A DNA stretch of 64,000 bases. Source: an uncultured Bacilli bacterium (lineage in GTDB: Bacteria; Bacillota_I; Bacilli_A; RF39; UBA660). Of this stretch, positions 25,011 to 35,136 are shown in pieces. Location of the stretch: assembly GCA_910580185.1 (NCBI GenBank), contig CAJTWC010000007.1, positions 33,328 through 97,327 of the forward strand, in the 5' to 3' direction. The position numbers and the translations under genes are program-made. The number at the start of each line of letters is the position of its first letter. Position 1 is the stretch's first letter. The notes under the pieces are model-generated. The model made no database searches, was not told the DNA's origin, and saw only the letters and a program-made list of their open reading frames with translations.

Positions 25011-26185
25011 CTCCATACCATTTTATCTATTACTCCCGCATGACTTTGAATTAATTTAACAACTTTTGTAGATACGTTTTCTTCAATATAATCTGGAACC
25101 GGAATTCCTATATTACCATCTTTATTCATTAAAATAGCCGTATCAACTGCTTGTAATAAACTTTTTTCATCAATTCCCGCTAATATAAAACAAGCCTTGT
25201 CTAACGCCTCTGGTCTTTCGGTACTTGTTCTTATACATATAGCAGGAAATGAATACCCACGGCTTGTAAAGAAACTACTTTCTTCAGGAAGGGTACCTGA
25301 ATCACTTACTACTGCAAAAGCATTCATTTGTAAATTATTATAATCATGGAATCCCATCGGCTCATGTTGAATTACTCTTGAATCTAAAATAAATCCACTT
25401 TCTTCTATTCTCTTTTTACTTCGAGGATGGCAAGAATATAATATCGGCATATCATATTTTTCCGCCATTTTATTAATAGCATTAAATAATGAATTAAAAT
25501 TTTTCTCAGTATCTATGTTTTCTTCTCTATGAGCAGATAATAAGATGTATTTTTTTGGTTCTAAATTTAATCTGTTTAATATATCTGAAGACTTAATCTC
25601 ATTTAAATTTTGATTTAATACCTCTGCCATTGGTGATCCTGTAACATAAACCCTTTCCTTAGGAAGTCCGCATTCATGTAAATACTTTCTTGCGTGCTCC
25701 GAATATGCTAAATTAACATCCGAAATTATATCCACTATCCTTCTATTAGTCTCTTCAGGTAGGCACTCATCTTTGCACCTATTTCCTGCTTCCATATGAA
25801 ATATTGGAATATGTAACCTTTTTGCGCTTATGGCACTTAAACAACTATTTGTATCACCTAATATCAACAAAGCATCTGGTTTAATAGAATTCATTAATTT
25901 ATATGAGCTACTAATTATATTACCAATTGTTTCCCCTAAATCTTTACCAACAGCATTCATATATACTTCAGGATCAGCAAGTTTCAAATCTTTAAAAAAA
26001 ACTCCATTTAAATTATAATCATAATTTTGACCAGTGTGTGCCAAAATAGTATCAAAATATTTTCTACATTTGTTAATAACAGCACTTAGTCTAATAATTT
26101 CCGGTCTTGTTCCTACAATAATCAATAATTTTAGTTTGCCATTTTCTGACCATTTAATATTTGCATAATCATTTTTTAATTCCAT
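25001..26185 (-). CDS. capG: UDP-GlcNAc-2-epimerase family, CapG/FnlC (UDP-L-FucNAc synthesis)
   Basis: Last step of UDP-N-acetyl-L-fucosamine synthesis, 2-epimerisation of UDP-N-acetyl-L-talosamine. Family landmarks: IVGTRPEIIRLSAVI, HTGQNYD, LGDTNSCL, HMEAGNRC, PEETNRRIVD, SAHREENID and SDSGTLPEESSF. The capE-capF-capG order (FnlABC) supports this specific role over general UDP-GlcNAc 2-epimerase. 394 residues. It is separated from capF by 2 bp. Confidence 0.92.
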   Translation of the reverse strand: MELKNDYANIKWSENGKLKLLIIVGTRPEIIRLSAVINKCRKYFDTILAHTGQNYDYNLNGVFFKDLKLADPEVYMNAVGKDLGETIGNIISSSYKLMNSIKPDALLILGDTNSCLSAISAKRLHIPIFHMEAGNRCKDECLPEETNRRIVDIISDVNLAYSEHARKYLHECGLPKERVYVTGSPMAEVLNQNLNEIKSSDILNRLNLEPKKYILLSAHREENIDTEKNFNSLFNAINKMAEKYDMPILYSCHPRSKKRIEESGFILDSRVIQHEPMGFHDYNNLQMNAFAVVSDSGTLPEESSFFTSRGYSFPAICIRTSTERPEALDKACFILAGIDEKSLLQAVDTAILMNKDGNIGIPVPDYIEENVSTKVVKLIQSHAGVIDKMVWRKQ

Positions 26186-26187
26186 AA

Positions 26188-27297
26188 TTAGTCCTCCATA
26201 CTATAAGTATCTGGTATATTTGGGTCAAATAGTTCATTTGCCCATATAAATAATATTAATTCATCATTACCAATATTATTTATACTGTGTTGGTATCCGG
26301 CTGGAATGGTAACGAATTGTAATTTATCACCACTTACCTCAAACTCAACCTTGTTATGATCAATAATATGTTCAAATTGAATTTTGGCTTTACCTTTAAC
26401 TACTATAAACCTCTCAATCTTTGTATTATGATAATGGCCACCTCTATAAATATGCGGATTAGTAGTTGATATTGAAAATTGTCCACATTTTCTTGTTCTA
26501 ACTAACTCACAAAACACCCCACGATCATCTCTATGTTCAGTTAAATCTACTACCATTTTATTAAGTGGAATATAACTTAAATAAGTCGTATATAATTTTT
26601 TGGTAAATAAGTCTCCCGTCGAAGGAACCATAATTGATTTTGAATCATATTTAAAAGATTTAATTAAATTTGCTATTTCTCCTAGTGTTTTAGTATAAGT
26701 AGTAGTAACATAACAAAAATTATTTTTCTTAAATGCCTTATCTTGCAAACACTTTAATAGCTCATTACATACATCATCAATATAAGCCAAGGTTAATTTT
26801 TTTGATTCATCATTTACTACTATATCTAAATCATTTGCTATGTTATAACACCATGTTGCTATAACACTATTGTAATTAGGTTTACACCATTTACCGAAAA
26901 GGTTTGGAAACCTAAACACATAAGTTTTAACATTATTTTCTTTACCATATTTAAATATTAACTCTTCTTCAGCTTTTTTTGATTTTCCATATTCATTATC
27001 AAGCTCAGCCTGTATAGAAGAAGAAATCATAATTGGACATTTATTATTATTTTCCTTTAATTTATCTAATAAAATACTAGTAAATCCAAAATTACCATTC
27101 ATGAACTCATTAGGGTTTTTAGGCCTATTTACACCTGCTAAATGATATACAAAATCACATTTTTTTGTATATTCGTTTAATTCAGCTTCTGTAGAATCTA
27201 AATCGTATTGATATATTTCTATATTTTTATCTAATTTTAAATTACTTATTAAATTCTTACCTACAAAGCCTTTAGCACCGGTTACCAATACTTTCAT
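26188..27297 (-). CDS. capF: CapF/FnlB bifunctional reductase-cupin (UDP-L-FucNAc synthesis)
   Basis: Converts the CapE product to UDP-N-acetyl-L-talosamine. The N-terminal SDR domain has VLVTGAKGFVGKNL (cofactor loop) and SSSIQAE...YGKSKKAEE. The C-terminal cupin (LTEHRDDRGVFCELVR ... NPHIYRGGHYHNTKIERFIVVKGKA) carries the His-rich metal site. 369 residues, as in S. aureus CapF. Middle gene of capEFG. Confidence 0.94.
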   Translation of the reverse strand: MKVLVTGAKGFVGKNLISNLKLDKNIEIYQYDLDSTEAELNEYTKKCDFVYHLAGVNRPKNPNEFMNGNFGFTSILLDKLKENNNKCPIMISSSIQAELDNEYGKSKKAEEELIFKYGKENNVKTYVFRFPNLFGKWCKPNYNSVIATWCYNIANDLDIVVNDESKKLTLAYIDDVCNELLKCLQDKAFKKNNFCYVTTTYTKTLGEIANLIKSFKYDSKSIMVPSTGDLFTKKLYTTYLSYIPLNKMVVDLTEHRDDRGVFCELVRTRKCGQFSISTTNPHIYRGGHYHNTKIERFIVVKGKAKIQFEHIIDHNKVEFEVSGDKLQFVTIPAGYQHSINNIGNDELILFIWANELFDPNIPDTYSMED

Positions 27298-27323
27298 ATC
27301 ATTCCTCCATAATTTTTATTTAA

Positions 27324-28319
27324 TTATTTAAATAAATCTAACTTTAATAGAAGTTTCTTCATTTCTTCAACATCTAGTCTTTTTGTATTATGCGAATTAT
27401 ATTCTTCAATATTTTCTAAATCAGCATTACCTTGAGATGTATACTTTTGATAATTTAAATTTCTATTATCAGATGGAATTCTATAGTAATCCCCTAAGTC
27501 AATAGCATTTACCATTTCTTCTTTTGTAACCAAAACTTCATATAATTTTTCACCATGTCTTGTACCTATGCATTGTATTTCAGAATTACTCTTTTTCAAT
27601 TCTTTAACGGCTTTTGCCAAAACATCAATAGTAGCTGCCGGAGCCTTTTGTACAAACAAATCTCCCTGCTTACCATTTTTAAAGGCATAAATAACTAAAT
27701 CAACCGCATCTTCTAGCGTCATCATAAATCTTGTCATCTCTGGATTAGTTATAGTAAGTGGCTTACCAGCTTTTATTTGATCACAAAATAGAGGAATAAC
27801 TGAGCCACGAGAAGCCATAACATTCCCATATCTCGTTCTACAAATGATAGTACTTTCTTCTGGTAAATTTCTCCCTTTTGCAACAGCTACTTTCTCCATC
27901 ATAGCTTTACTCATTCCCATGGCATTAATTGGATATGCTGCTTTATCAGTACTTAAAACTATTACCTTCTTTACACCATGGTTAATTGCTGCCTCAAGCA
28001 CATTTTCAGTTCCTAAAATGTTTGTTTTTACAGCTTGTACTGGAAAAAATTCACAAGATGGAACTTGTTTTAATGCCGCCGCATGAAAAACATAATCTAC
28101 ACCATCCATTGCATCATCAATACTTCTATAATCTCTAACATCTCCGATATAAAATTTAATTTTATCACTTTTATATTCTATACGCATATCTTCTTGCTTT
28201 TTTTCATCTCTTGAAAAAATTCTTATTTCTTTTAAGTCAGAATCTAGAAATTTTTTTAACACAGCATTCCCGAAAGATCCTGTACCGCCTGTAATTAATA
28301 ATACTTTGTCTTTAAACAT
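27324..28319 (-). CDS. capE: CapE/FnlA UDP-GlcNAc dehydratase/epimerase
   Basis: First step toward UDP-L-FucNAc: 4,6-dehydration and 5-epimerisation of UDP-GlcNAc. GGTGSFGNAVL is the NAD(P) loop. STDKAAYPINAMGMSKAMMEK is the CapE/FnlA-type active-site block, with Met where short-chain dehydrogenases usually have Tyr. FVQKAPAATIDVLAKAV and CIGTRHGEKLYE follow. 331 residues. An extended -10 (TGTTATAAT) lies 30-40 bp upstream, so capEFG may have its own promoter. AGGAGG precedes the start. Confidence 0.94.
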   Translation of the reverse strand: MFKDKVLLITGGTGSFGNAVLKKFLDSDLKEIRIFSRDEKKQEDMRIEYKSDKIKFYIGDVRDYRSIDDAMDGVDYVFHAAALKQVPSCEFFPVQAVKTNILGTENVLEAAINHGVKKVIVLSTDKAAYPINAMGMSKAMMEKVAVAKGRNLPEESTIICRTRYGNVMASRGSVIPLFCDQIKAGKPLTITNPEMTRFMMTLEDAVDLVIYAFKNGKQGDLFVQKAPAATIDVLAKAVKELKKSNSEIQCIGTRHGEKLYEVLVTKEEMVNAIDLGDYYRIPSDNRNLNYQKYTSQGNADLENIEEYNSHNTKRLDVEEMKKLLLKLDLFK

Positions 28320-28370
28320 ATTTATACCTTCCTCCTATATGTACATTATAACATAATAAATATTGCAACA

Positions 28371-31300
28371 TCATTTTTTTATATTATTTCTTAATTTTCT
28401 ATAATATCTATTTAGTTTACTATTCATCAATAAATTTGTATCTATTTTATAACTTGGAATCTTTTTCTTTAAAAGAATAATATTTTTTATTTTTCTAAAT
28501 TTATTCACATTATAATACTCTTTTGTTAACATATAACTATATCGTTTTAACTCTTCATTATGCCATTCATTAAAGTTTTCTTTTTTACCGGACAATGGCG
28601 AAGAATATAAATTAAACAATCTTTTTATTATATTATTGTTATTATTAAAATATGGATTTTGTAACATAACTCTTATGATATAACCAATTCTCATTTTAAT
28701 ATCTTTTTCAGTTTCACCCTTTACAAAAGTGGTTGTTAACGCTTCTCTTATACCTAATATATTATTACCAAGCATTGATAAATAAAGAAAATCATCTTCT
28801 TTATCAGAAATATTTTCTGGAAACTTAATACTATTATTTATTAAATATTCCCTTTTTATCATAAAAGTAGAAATATTTATATTATAATCACTAATTATTT
28901 CAGGAACAACATTTCCGCTTATATATCCTGTACCAACATAAACAGAATTATTATCGATATTTTTAAAATATGATGTATGCGATATAACATCTTCTGAAGA
29001 AATCATTTTTGTAAGTTGAATTTCAATTTTATTCATATCAATAATGCTATTTTGTTTTAAAAATGAAATGTATTCACAATTGGTATTATAAATAATATCA
29101 TTATAAATTTTTGAAATACATTCTTTTGTTTTATAAGAAATAAACTTTATTTTTTCTTTATTGATTTCAATTATCTTATTAATTTCATTTAAATTTTCAG
29201 TAGAACCATTATTTATTAAAATAATTTCTATATTATCAAATGTTTGATTTAAAGCAGAATTAATTGCCCTAATAGTGGAAGAAATTTCATTATGAAACGG
29301 AAGTATAATACCAACTTTTGTTTTTCTGATTTTTCTTAAATGTTTATTTTCAATTTTCAAACATTTTTTTAAGCAAAATTCTAAAGCTTTATTATATGGA
29401 CCTCCAGTAAAAAAGTTTGATAATTCATAATAATAGTTATAAATAGATCCATACAATCTTATCTTTTCTTCATCAGGGAATGATTTTATAACATTAAGCC
29501 AAAATTCGTTACCTTCGCTTACTACTTTTGGACTTGTGTTAGTAACAGATTTTTCATGTATTCTAGTAACCACTAAAGTATGTGGTATATGAATAAAATT
29601 ATATCCTTTTTTAATCATTTCAAACCATAATTGATAATCTTGCACACACCTTAGATTTTCATCAAATTTACCAACTTCATTAAAAGCTTTTTTGGGTATT
29701 AATAACGACAACCCATTTATGGCACCTTTTAGTAGTGAAAAAGCACTATCTTTATTTAATTTTTCACTATCAAAAACGATATTTCCAAGAAGTTCTCCAT
29801 TTGCTTTCATCGTATCATAATTGGAATATAAAATTGTATTACTTCCAATAAGATTTTTCCACTTTAAATAGTCAATTTCTGTTTGGATTTTTTCAGGATA
29901 ATATAAATCATCATGGGAAAGCCAAGAGAAATATTCTCCTGTCATATTTTCTATTCCAACATTTAAAGCAGTTGATACACCACCATTTTCTTTTTTTATA
30001 TATTTTATTTTATTACCATAGGACTTACATATTTTATCTGTTTTATCTTTAGAACCGTCATTTACTACAATTATTTCTAAATTATCATAGGTTTGTCTTA
30101 ATGCACTATCTATCGCAAGCGATACATATTTTTCTCCATTATAAACTGGAATAATAATAGAAACTTTTGGATTATTATTTTTTTCTTCTTTGTTTTGTTT
30201 TTCTATTTTTTCTAATTTATTTTTACTTTTTATATATACTTCTTCATTAAATAATTTTATAATATTTAAAACATTTTGATCAGAATATTTTATTTTTTTT
30301 GAAGTCCTTATATTTTTTTCGAGTTTTAAAAAATCCGGTTTATAACAATCATTAAAAACTTCATCATATACTAAATTAAGCTTAGATAGAATATGTTTTG
30401 CATTAACAGTTTGAAAATCTATTGCTCTTTCTTCTTCTGTTTTTAATAATAATTTATATTTTTGTTTATTATAAGCACTAACATAAACCTCTTTTATCTT
30501 TTTATAATAATCATTTAAATTATATTTACTAGTTACATAAGCTTTTGATGATTTTCCACGTTTTAATCTTTCTTTAGGATTTTCCAAATAATATTCTATT
30601 TTTTCACATAAATCATCAGAATCTAAATTATTTACCAATATTCCAACTTCTGGAGCACCAGTAGTACTTGGTAATGCTGAATTATCAAAAACAATCGTAG
30701 GGATACCTGCAGCCATTGCCTCTACTGCCATCATCCCAAAAGACTCAGCTAAAGATGGCATCAAAAATAAATCCGCTGCATTGTAGCATAACAATACATC
30801 CTTTTCCTCTAAAACGCCTAGCTCTATTATGTTAAAATCATCTTCTATATCCTTTAGATGACCTTTCTGAGAACACGTAAGTAATGTAATATTACTTTTA
30901 TTTTTTAGTTTTTTTAATGCTGAAACTATATAATCAGTACCTTTTAATTCTTTTTGTTCTCTGAAAAAAATAACTATATCGTCAGGAAATATATTAAGCT
31001 TTTTTTTAGCTTCTTCTTTAGAAAGTTTAAAATTATACTTTGAAACATCTATTCCAAGTGGAATATTATGTACTCTTAAATTTTTAGTGTAAGGATTTTC
31101 TTTTACCATTTCATACATAAAGTCCGAATGAACAATGATATCTATATCAGTTTTAGAAATTTCACTTTTTAGCTTCCATAATTCTTGGCAATTATCTTCT
31201 TCTAAATCAAAAATAGATTTTAAATTATTACAATTCTTACATCCATTCTTCCATTTATCACATTGCATTGGATGTACACATCTCCCAGTTAAAAACCAAG

Positions 31301-31679
31301 GATCATGGAAACTAATTATCGTAGGTTTTATTTTTGCCATATCAAAAAACGTTGGTAAACTAAACCTACAATTATGTACTTGATGAAAATGAACTAAGTC
31401 ACTTTTTTGATAATTGACATTATCTCTTAACATTAATGTTGATAATGATAAAAGTGAATGAGTAGACATAATATCATACTCTGCTTTATGTATCTTATAA
31501 TCTTTTTCTATTAATTCATCCGATGAAAAAAAGCTATATACTAAAGGATTATCTGATAGCTTATTAATCACAGCTTGATTAACCATAAAATTTTCATCTT
31601 TATTAAGAGTCTGCATAATGTCATAGCCATTAAAAATTTTACCATATATATCATTATCATTTACTTCTAAAATTCTCAT
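28371..31679 (-). CDS. Triple-domain glycosyltransferase (GT4-GT2-GT2)
   Basis: 1102-residue protein that appears to hold three glycosyltransferase modules. Residues ~1-400 are GT4 (MRILEVNDNDIYGKI, SFHDPWFLTGRCVHP with a Cys cluster, FFREQKELKGTDY, PSLAESFGMMAVEAMAAGIPTIV). Residues ~505-745 are GT2 (SIIIPVYNGEKYV, IIVVNDGSKDKT, WLSHDDLYYPEKI). Residues ~800-1000 are a second, more divergent GT2 (GIILPFHNEISSTIRAINSAL, IILINNGSTENL). It probably adds several consecutive sugars of the repeat unit. It lies just before capEFG. Confidence 0.85.
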   Translation of the reverse strand: MRILEVNDNDIYGKIFNGYDIMQTLNKDENFMVNQAVINKLSDNPLVYSFFSSDELIEKDYKIHKAEYDIMSTHSLLSLSTLMLRDNVNYQKSDLVHFHQVHNCRFSLPTFFDMAKIKPTIISFHDPWFLTGRCVHPMQCDKWKNGCKNCNNLKSIFDLEEDNCQELWKLKSEISKTDIDIIVHSDFMYEMVKENPYTKNLRVHNIPLGIDVSKYNFKLSKEEAKKKLNIFPDDIVIFFREQKELKGTDYIVSALKKLKNKSNITLLTCSQKGHLKDIEDDFNIIELGVLEEKDVLLCYNAADLFLMPSLAESFGMMAVEAMAAGIPTIVFDNSALPSTTGAPEVGILVNNLDSDDLCEKIEYYLENPKERLKRGKSSKAYVTSKYNLNDYYKKIKEVYVSAYNKQKYKLLLKTEEERAIDFQTVNAKHILSKLNLVYDEVFNDCYKPDFLKLEKNIRTSKKIKYSDQNVLNIIKLFNEEVYIKSKNKLEKIEKQNKEEKNNNPKVSIIIPVYNGEKYVSLAIDSALRQTYDNLEIIVVNDGSKDKTDKICKSYGNKIKYIKKENGGVSTALNVGIENMTGEYFSWLSHDDLYYPEKIQTEIDYLKWKNLIGSNTILYSNYDTMKANGELLGNIVFDSEKLNKDSAFSLLKGAINGLSLLIPKKAFNEVGKFDENLRCVQDYQLWFEMIKKGYNFIHIPHTLVVTRIHEKSVTNTSPKVVSEGNEFWLNVIKSFPDEEKIRLYGSIYNYYYELSNFFTGGPYNKALEFCLKKCLKIENKHLRKIRKTKVGIILPFHNEISSTIRAINSALNQTFDNIEIILINNGSTENLNEINKIIEINKEKIKFISYKTKECISKIYNDIIYNTNCEYISFLKQNSIIDMNKIEIQLTKMISSEDVISHTSYFKNIDNNSVYVGTGYISGNVVPEIISDYNINISTFMIKREYLINNSIKFPENISDKEDDFLYLSMLGNNILGIREALTTTFVKGETEKDIKMRIGYIIRVMLQNPYFNNNNNIIKRLFNLYSSPLSGKKENFNEWHNEELKRYSYMLTKEYYNVNKFRKIKNIILLKKKIPSYKIDTNLLMNSKLNRYYRKLRNNIKK

Positions 31680-31852
31680 TTTACGAGCTCCTTTATAATT
31701 TTAATAAACTATTATAATTATATCACATCAATTTGTTTTGTAAAAGAAATAGGAAATTCATATCACGTTTTCAATCTTCTTAAGTATTTATAAACAATAC
31801 AAACATAAAGAAAAATTAGCAAATATCTCGTTTACAACTTTTTAAATAATTT

Positions 31853-31886
31853 AAAGCCAGAAATAAAAATGAATATTTCTGGCTTT
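31853..31886. terminator. Strong hairpin, possible terminator
   Basis: 13-bp stem AAAGCCAGAAATA/TATTTCTGGCTTT. The T-tail is better on the plus strand (ATTTTTG) than on the minus strand, although the genes here run minus. It could be a terminator for the fragment upstream or a relict. Confidence 0.5.
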
Positions 31887-31941
31887 ATTTTTGTAGTAAC
31901 ATATATTTTCGATGCTATAAACATATAAATTTCATACTTCT

Positions 31942-32052
31942 TTAACTATTTTTAGAGGTATCATAAAATTTTATAATTTTGTCCCACGAGGCCAACATTT
32001 CTTCATTTTGTTGCAAAGTTTTAAATAAATTTCCATTAATATCTTTCTTTTT
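31942..32052 (-). pseudogene. Remnant of a gene C-terminus
   Basis: After a stop codon, a 36-codon open stretch contains GNLFKTLQQNEEMLASWDKI and ends KFYDTSKNS-stop. Its composition looks like protein (mixed charged and aromatic residues) but there is no start codon or ribosome site in frame. It lies 20 bp beyond the GT2 stop and may be what remains of a deleted gene. Confidence 0.4.
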
Positions 32053-32074
32053 TTAATAATATTAATTAATCGCT

Positions 32075-33043
32075 TTAAAATATAAAACAATAAAACTTTG
32101 TCAATATTCTATTCCCCTCTATCATTCTTTTTAAAACGTTCTTTTTTCTCCAAATACTATTACGTTTCCAATTAGGAAATTCTTTATTCAAATAATCAAA
32201 TGCTTTATCTATAAAATCATTTTTAATATTTTTATCTTTTTGATATTTTTGTTGCAAAGTATATCTAAATAAATTTCTAATGGTCATAGCTTCCACATAC
32301 TCTTTTATATCATCATAATAGTCATGGCTTTTAAGTTCTTCTAACATCATCTTAGTAATCGTTAAAATATCATAAACCTTTTTATCCATTATGGTAGTTT
32401 CACTTTTATTTCTAACTAAATAATAATTTAGTTTCTCATCTACTATACCTATTTTTTTAGCTCGTGCCATAGCTTTAAGAACAAATATAGTGTCTTCATA
32501 TTTTAAGTCTTCAGGAAATGTTATTCCATCTAAAAGCTCTTTTTTATATAATTTATTCCATGGTGCTAATTCTACATCTAATAAAAGATTTGGCATATTC
32601 TTAAGCATTCCATTGTTAAATGATAGAATATCAGTAGATTGTAATTCTTCTAAAGCGCCATCCTCTTTTTCTAGCATCTTATGGAAATTACATAATACTA
32701 AATCAAGTTTTCCCTTTTCTGCTTTATCATACATTTTTTCAAACATAGTTTCATTAACCCAGTCATCACTATCAACAAAGCCTATATACTTACCACTTGC
32801 CTTTTTAATACCAAAATTTCTATTATATCCAATGCCTTTGTTAGTTTTATTGTGGAAAACTTTTATTTTATCTTTATATTTTTTTTCATAATCTTTTAAT
32901 ATTTCGTTAGCATTATCTGGTGACCTATCTTCTATTATTATTATTTCTATATCATCAAGTGTTTGCATAACTAAACTATCCAAACATCTTTTTAAATATT
33001 TTTCGGTATTATAAACAGGGACTATTACTGATACTTTTTTCAT
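32075..33043 (-). CDS. Family 2 glycosyltransferase
   Basis: 322 residues. GT-A fold motifs: SVIVPVYNTEKYLKRCLDSL, IIIIEDRSPDNAN, IGFVDSDDWV (DxDD metal/UDP site) and APWNKLYKKELL. Cytosolic enzyme adding a sugar to the repeat unit; the sugar cannot be predicted. The start overlaps the end of the preceding GT2 gene by 4 bp. Confidence 0.9.
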   Translation of the reverse strand: MKKVSVIVPVYNTEKYLKRCLDSLVMQTLDDIEIIIIEDRSPDNANEILKDYEKKYKDKIKVFHNKTNKGIGYNRNFGIKKASGKYIGFVDSDDWVNETMFEKMYDKAEKGKLDLVLCNFHKMLEKEDGALEELQSTDILSFNNGMLKNMPNLLLDVELAPWNKLYKKELLDGITFPEDLKYEDTIFVLKAMARAKKIGIVDEKLNYYLVRNKSETTIMDKKVYDILTITKMMLEELKSHDYYDDIKEYVEAMTIRNLFRYTLQQKYQKDKNIKNDFIDKAFDYLNKEFPNWKRNSIWRKKNVLKRMIEGNRILTKFYCFIF

Positions 33044-33981
33044 TTAACCACCTTCAAATATAAATTCAGATTTAACCTCATTAATTTCTTTTTTAATTTT
33101 CTTATTTTAGTATTTACTAAAACACCATCTAATACTTTTAATTTGTTTAATTCATAAACATATACTTTTCTTTCATCTTTTTTTAATTCTCTAGCCTTTA
33201 TTATTACTGAGTTTGATATATAACTTAAATAATAATCATCATAATTATTTTTCTTACCTATGTTTTTAGAAAATAACCTAAGTGTTTTGTATTGTTCTAG
33301 CATATCAAAAGCTTTTTTTACAGTTTTTTTATAATCATTATTATTCATTATGCTTCCATTTCTTTGTACATAATGATATCCAACATAATCAATCGATTTT
33401 ACCTTTCTAGCCTTATAAATTACATATGGAATAAGTCCAAAATCTTCATGATAAACGTCCTTTTTAAAACTAAATTTATTATTTAAATAATAATCAGTTT
33501 TATAAACATAACACCAAGCTGGTTCAACAAAATGATATTCCGAAATATATTTAAAAGCATCATAGCCTTTCATTTCACTAAAAGGTTCTTCATTATATTT
33601 CTTAACGTTTCCACCATCTTCATCTTCCGTTAAAATTTGGAATCTTAATACTTCAGAGTCTCCTATCTCTTTATCAACTTCTTTTAACAAATTTGTTTCT
33701 ACATAATCATCACTATCAACAAAAATTAAATATCTTCCCTTAGCTTCTTTAACGCCATTATTACGTGCCATTGAAAGGCCTTGGTTTTTTTGATTTATTA
33801 CTTTAATATTATTATATTTTTCTTTATATTCTGAAATAACATTCTTACTATTATCAGTTGAACCGTCATTAACAATTATTATTTCAAAATCCTTAAAAGT
33901 TTGCTCTGTAAGTGAGTCTAAACATTTTTTTAAATATTTACTCGTGTTATACACAGGCACTATAAAACTATATTTAACCAT
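33040..33981 (-). CDS. Family 2 glycosyltransferase
   Basis: 313 residues. SFIVPVYNTSKYLKKCLDSL, IIIVNDGSTDNS, LIFVDSDDYVE (DxDD) and EPAWCYVYKTDYYL show the same architecture as the next gene, suggesting an old tandem duplication. It overlaps the upstream GT4 stop by 1 bp and the next gene by 4 bp, so it is translationally coupled within the operon. Confidence 0.9.
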   Translation of the reverse strand: MVKYSFIVPVYNTSKYLKKCLDSLTEQTFKDFEIIIVNDGSTDNSKNVISEYKEKYNNIKVINQKNQGLSMARNNGVKEAKGRYLIFVDSDDYVETNLLKEVDKEIGDSEVLRFQILTEDEDGGNVKKYNEEPFSEMKGYDAFKYISEYHFVEPAWCYVYKTDYYLNNKFSFKKDVYHEDFGLIPYVIYKARKVKSIDYVGYHYVQRNGSIMNNNDYKKTVKKAFDMLEQYKTLRLFSKNIGKKNNYDDYYLSYISNSVIIKARELKKDERKVYVYELNKLKVLDGVLVNTKIRKLKKKLMRLNLNLYLKVVK

Positions 33982-35063
33982 TATCTATTCTCCATTATAT
34001 TTTCAATTAATTCCATTCTCTTCTTATTTAAACTTTCATAATCTACTTTTTCTTTTGTCTTTTCTTTTACTATGGATAATTCTTTTACTTTATCAAATAT
34101 ATTTTCCTCATTTACCACATATCCAAATCTATTTGGTATAGATACATAATCATCAGATACATCTATTGTTGTTATAATAGGCTTTTCTAATATAATAGCT
34201 TCATTGTATACAACAGGAAATCCTTCGTATCTTGAAGTGAGTATCAAATAATCACACGCTTTAATATATGGATATGGATTCTTCTTTGATCCAAAAAACA
34301 TAACATTATCTAACTTTTCATTCTTTGCGATATCTTTATACATTTTTTCATCCGGTCCACTACCTACTATCCAAAACAACGCTTTAATTTTTTCTTCTTT
34401 GCATCTTTTAGCAACATCTAAAAGTAAAGTTAATCTTTTAGAAGACTCATCTAATCTTCCAACAAACAAGAAAATCTTTTTTGTAGTTCTTTTTATATCT
34501 ATCTTTTTCTCTGACAACTTTAGTATTCTTTCATAATCAATAATGTTATTAATAGTTACTGATTTATTTTCTATTCTCGGATATATTCTACATAAGTCTT
34601 TTTTAGATTCATTACTAACAAATATTATATGGTTATATTTCTCTAGCTTCCTTGTATCAAAAAAATCTTTTACTTTATTAATATCCTTGTCATAAGCTTG
34701 ATAGTAATTACTATGAATGTATAAAATTCTATTTTTAGACGATGTTCTTGCTACAAAACCACAAGGGCCTGAATATGTAGCATAGCAAATAGATGCATTA
34801 TATTTCTTATAATTAAAAAGTATCCATTTTATTCTTTTAAATAAATTAATAAACTTTCTTATAATAATATTCTTTGAAGTACTTACCTTATATTCTTTCA
34901 ATATAACTCCATTTGGTAAATCTTTTAAAAATGCTCCTTCTATACGTTCTAAAACAAGTGTTACTTTATATTTATTTAAATCCATGTTTTTAAGTAGGTT
35001 AACAAGAGACGCTTCTATCCCTCCAAAATCTAAATTATAAGATGCTATTAAAATTTTTTTCAT
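33981..35063 (-). CDS. Family 4 glycosyltransferase
   Basis: 360 residues, GT-B fold. ILIASYNLDFGGIEASLVNLLKNM is the N-terminal GGxE/A-type loop. FLFVGRLDESSKRLTLLLDVAKRC, WIVGSGPDEKMY, VMFFGSKKNPYPYI and LILTSRYEGFPVVYNEAIILEKPII are GT4 landmarks, with the terminal EGFP-N-E catalytic region. ATG at 35063 follows AGGTGAT. First gene of the coupled GT4-GT2-GT2 group; a terminator lies just upstream. Confidence 0.92.
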   Translation of the reverse strand: MKKILIASYNLDFGGIEASLVNLLKNMDLNKYKVTLVLERIEGAFLKDLPNGVILKEYKVSTSKNIIIRKFINLFKRIKWILFNYKKYNASICYATYSGPCGFVARTSSKNRILYIHSNYYQAYDKDINKVKDFFDTRKLEKYNHIIFVSNESKKDLCRIYPRIENKSVTINNIIDYERILKLSEKKIDIKRTTKKIFLFVGRLDESSKRLTLLLDVAKRCKEEKIKALFWIVGSGPDEKMYKDIAKNEKLDNVMFFGSKKNPYPYIKACDYLILTSRYEGFPVVYNEAIILEKPIITTIDVSDDYVSIPNRFGYVVNEENIFDKVKELSIVKEKTKEKVDYESLNKKRMELIENIMENR

Positions 35064-35112
35064 TACTATCACCTATGTTAATTATAGTATATATTACTTC
35101 TTTTTACAAATT

Positions 35113-35136
35113 AAAAACCCCAATTTAGGAGTTTTT
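35113..35136 (-). terminator. Terminator after the sugar-kinase gene
   Basis: 9-bp stem AAAAACTCC/GGGGTTTTT (one G-T pair) with a 6-base loop and a T-run on the minus strand; it overlaps the 3' end of the kinase gene. Confidence 0.75.

Larger units (their letters stand above)
31680..32074 (-). other. 395-bp intergenic stretch in the polysaccharide locus
   Basis: The only long gap in the locus. It holds a 36-codon open fragment resembling a protein C-terminus (31942-32052), a 13-bp-stem hairpin (31853-31886) and A/T-rich DNA before the GT4-GT2-GT2 gene. Nothing else was recognised. Confidence 0.6.
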
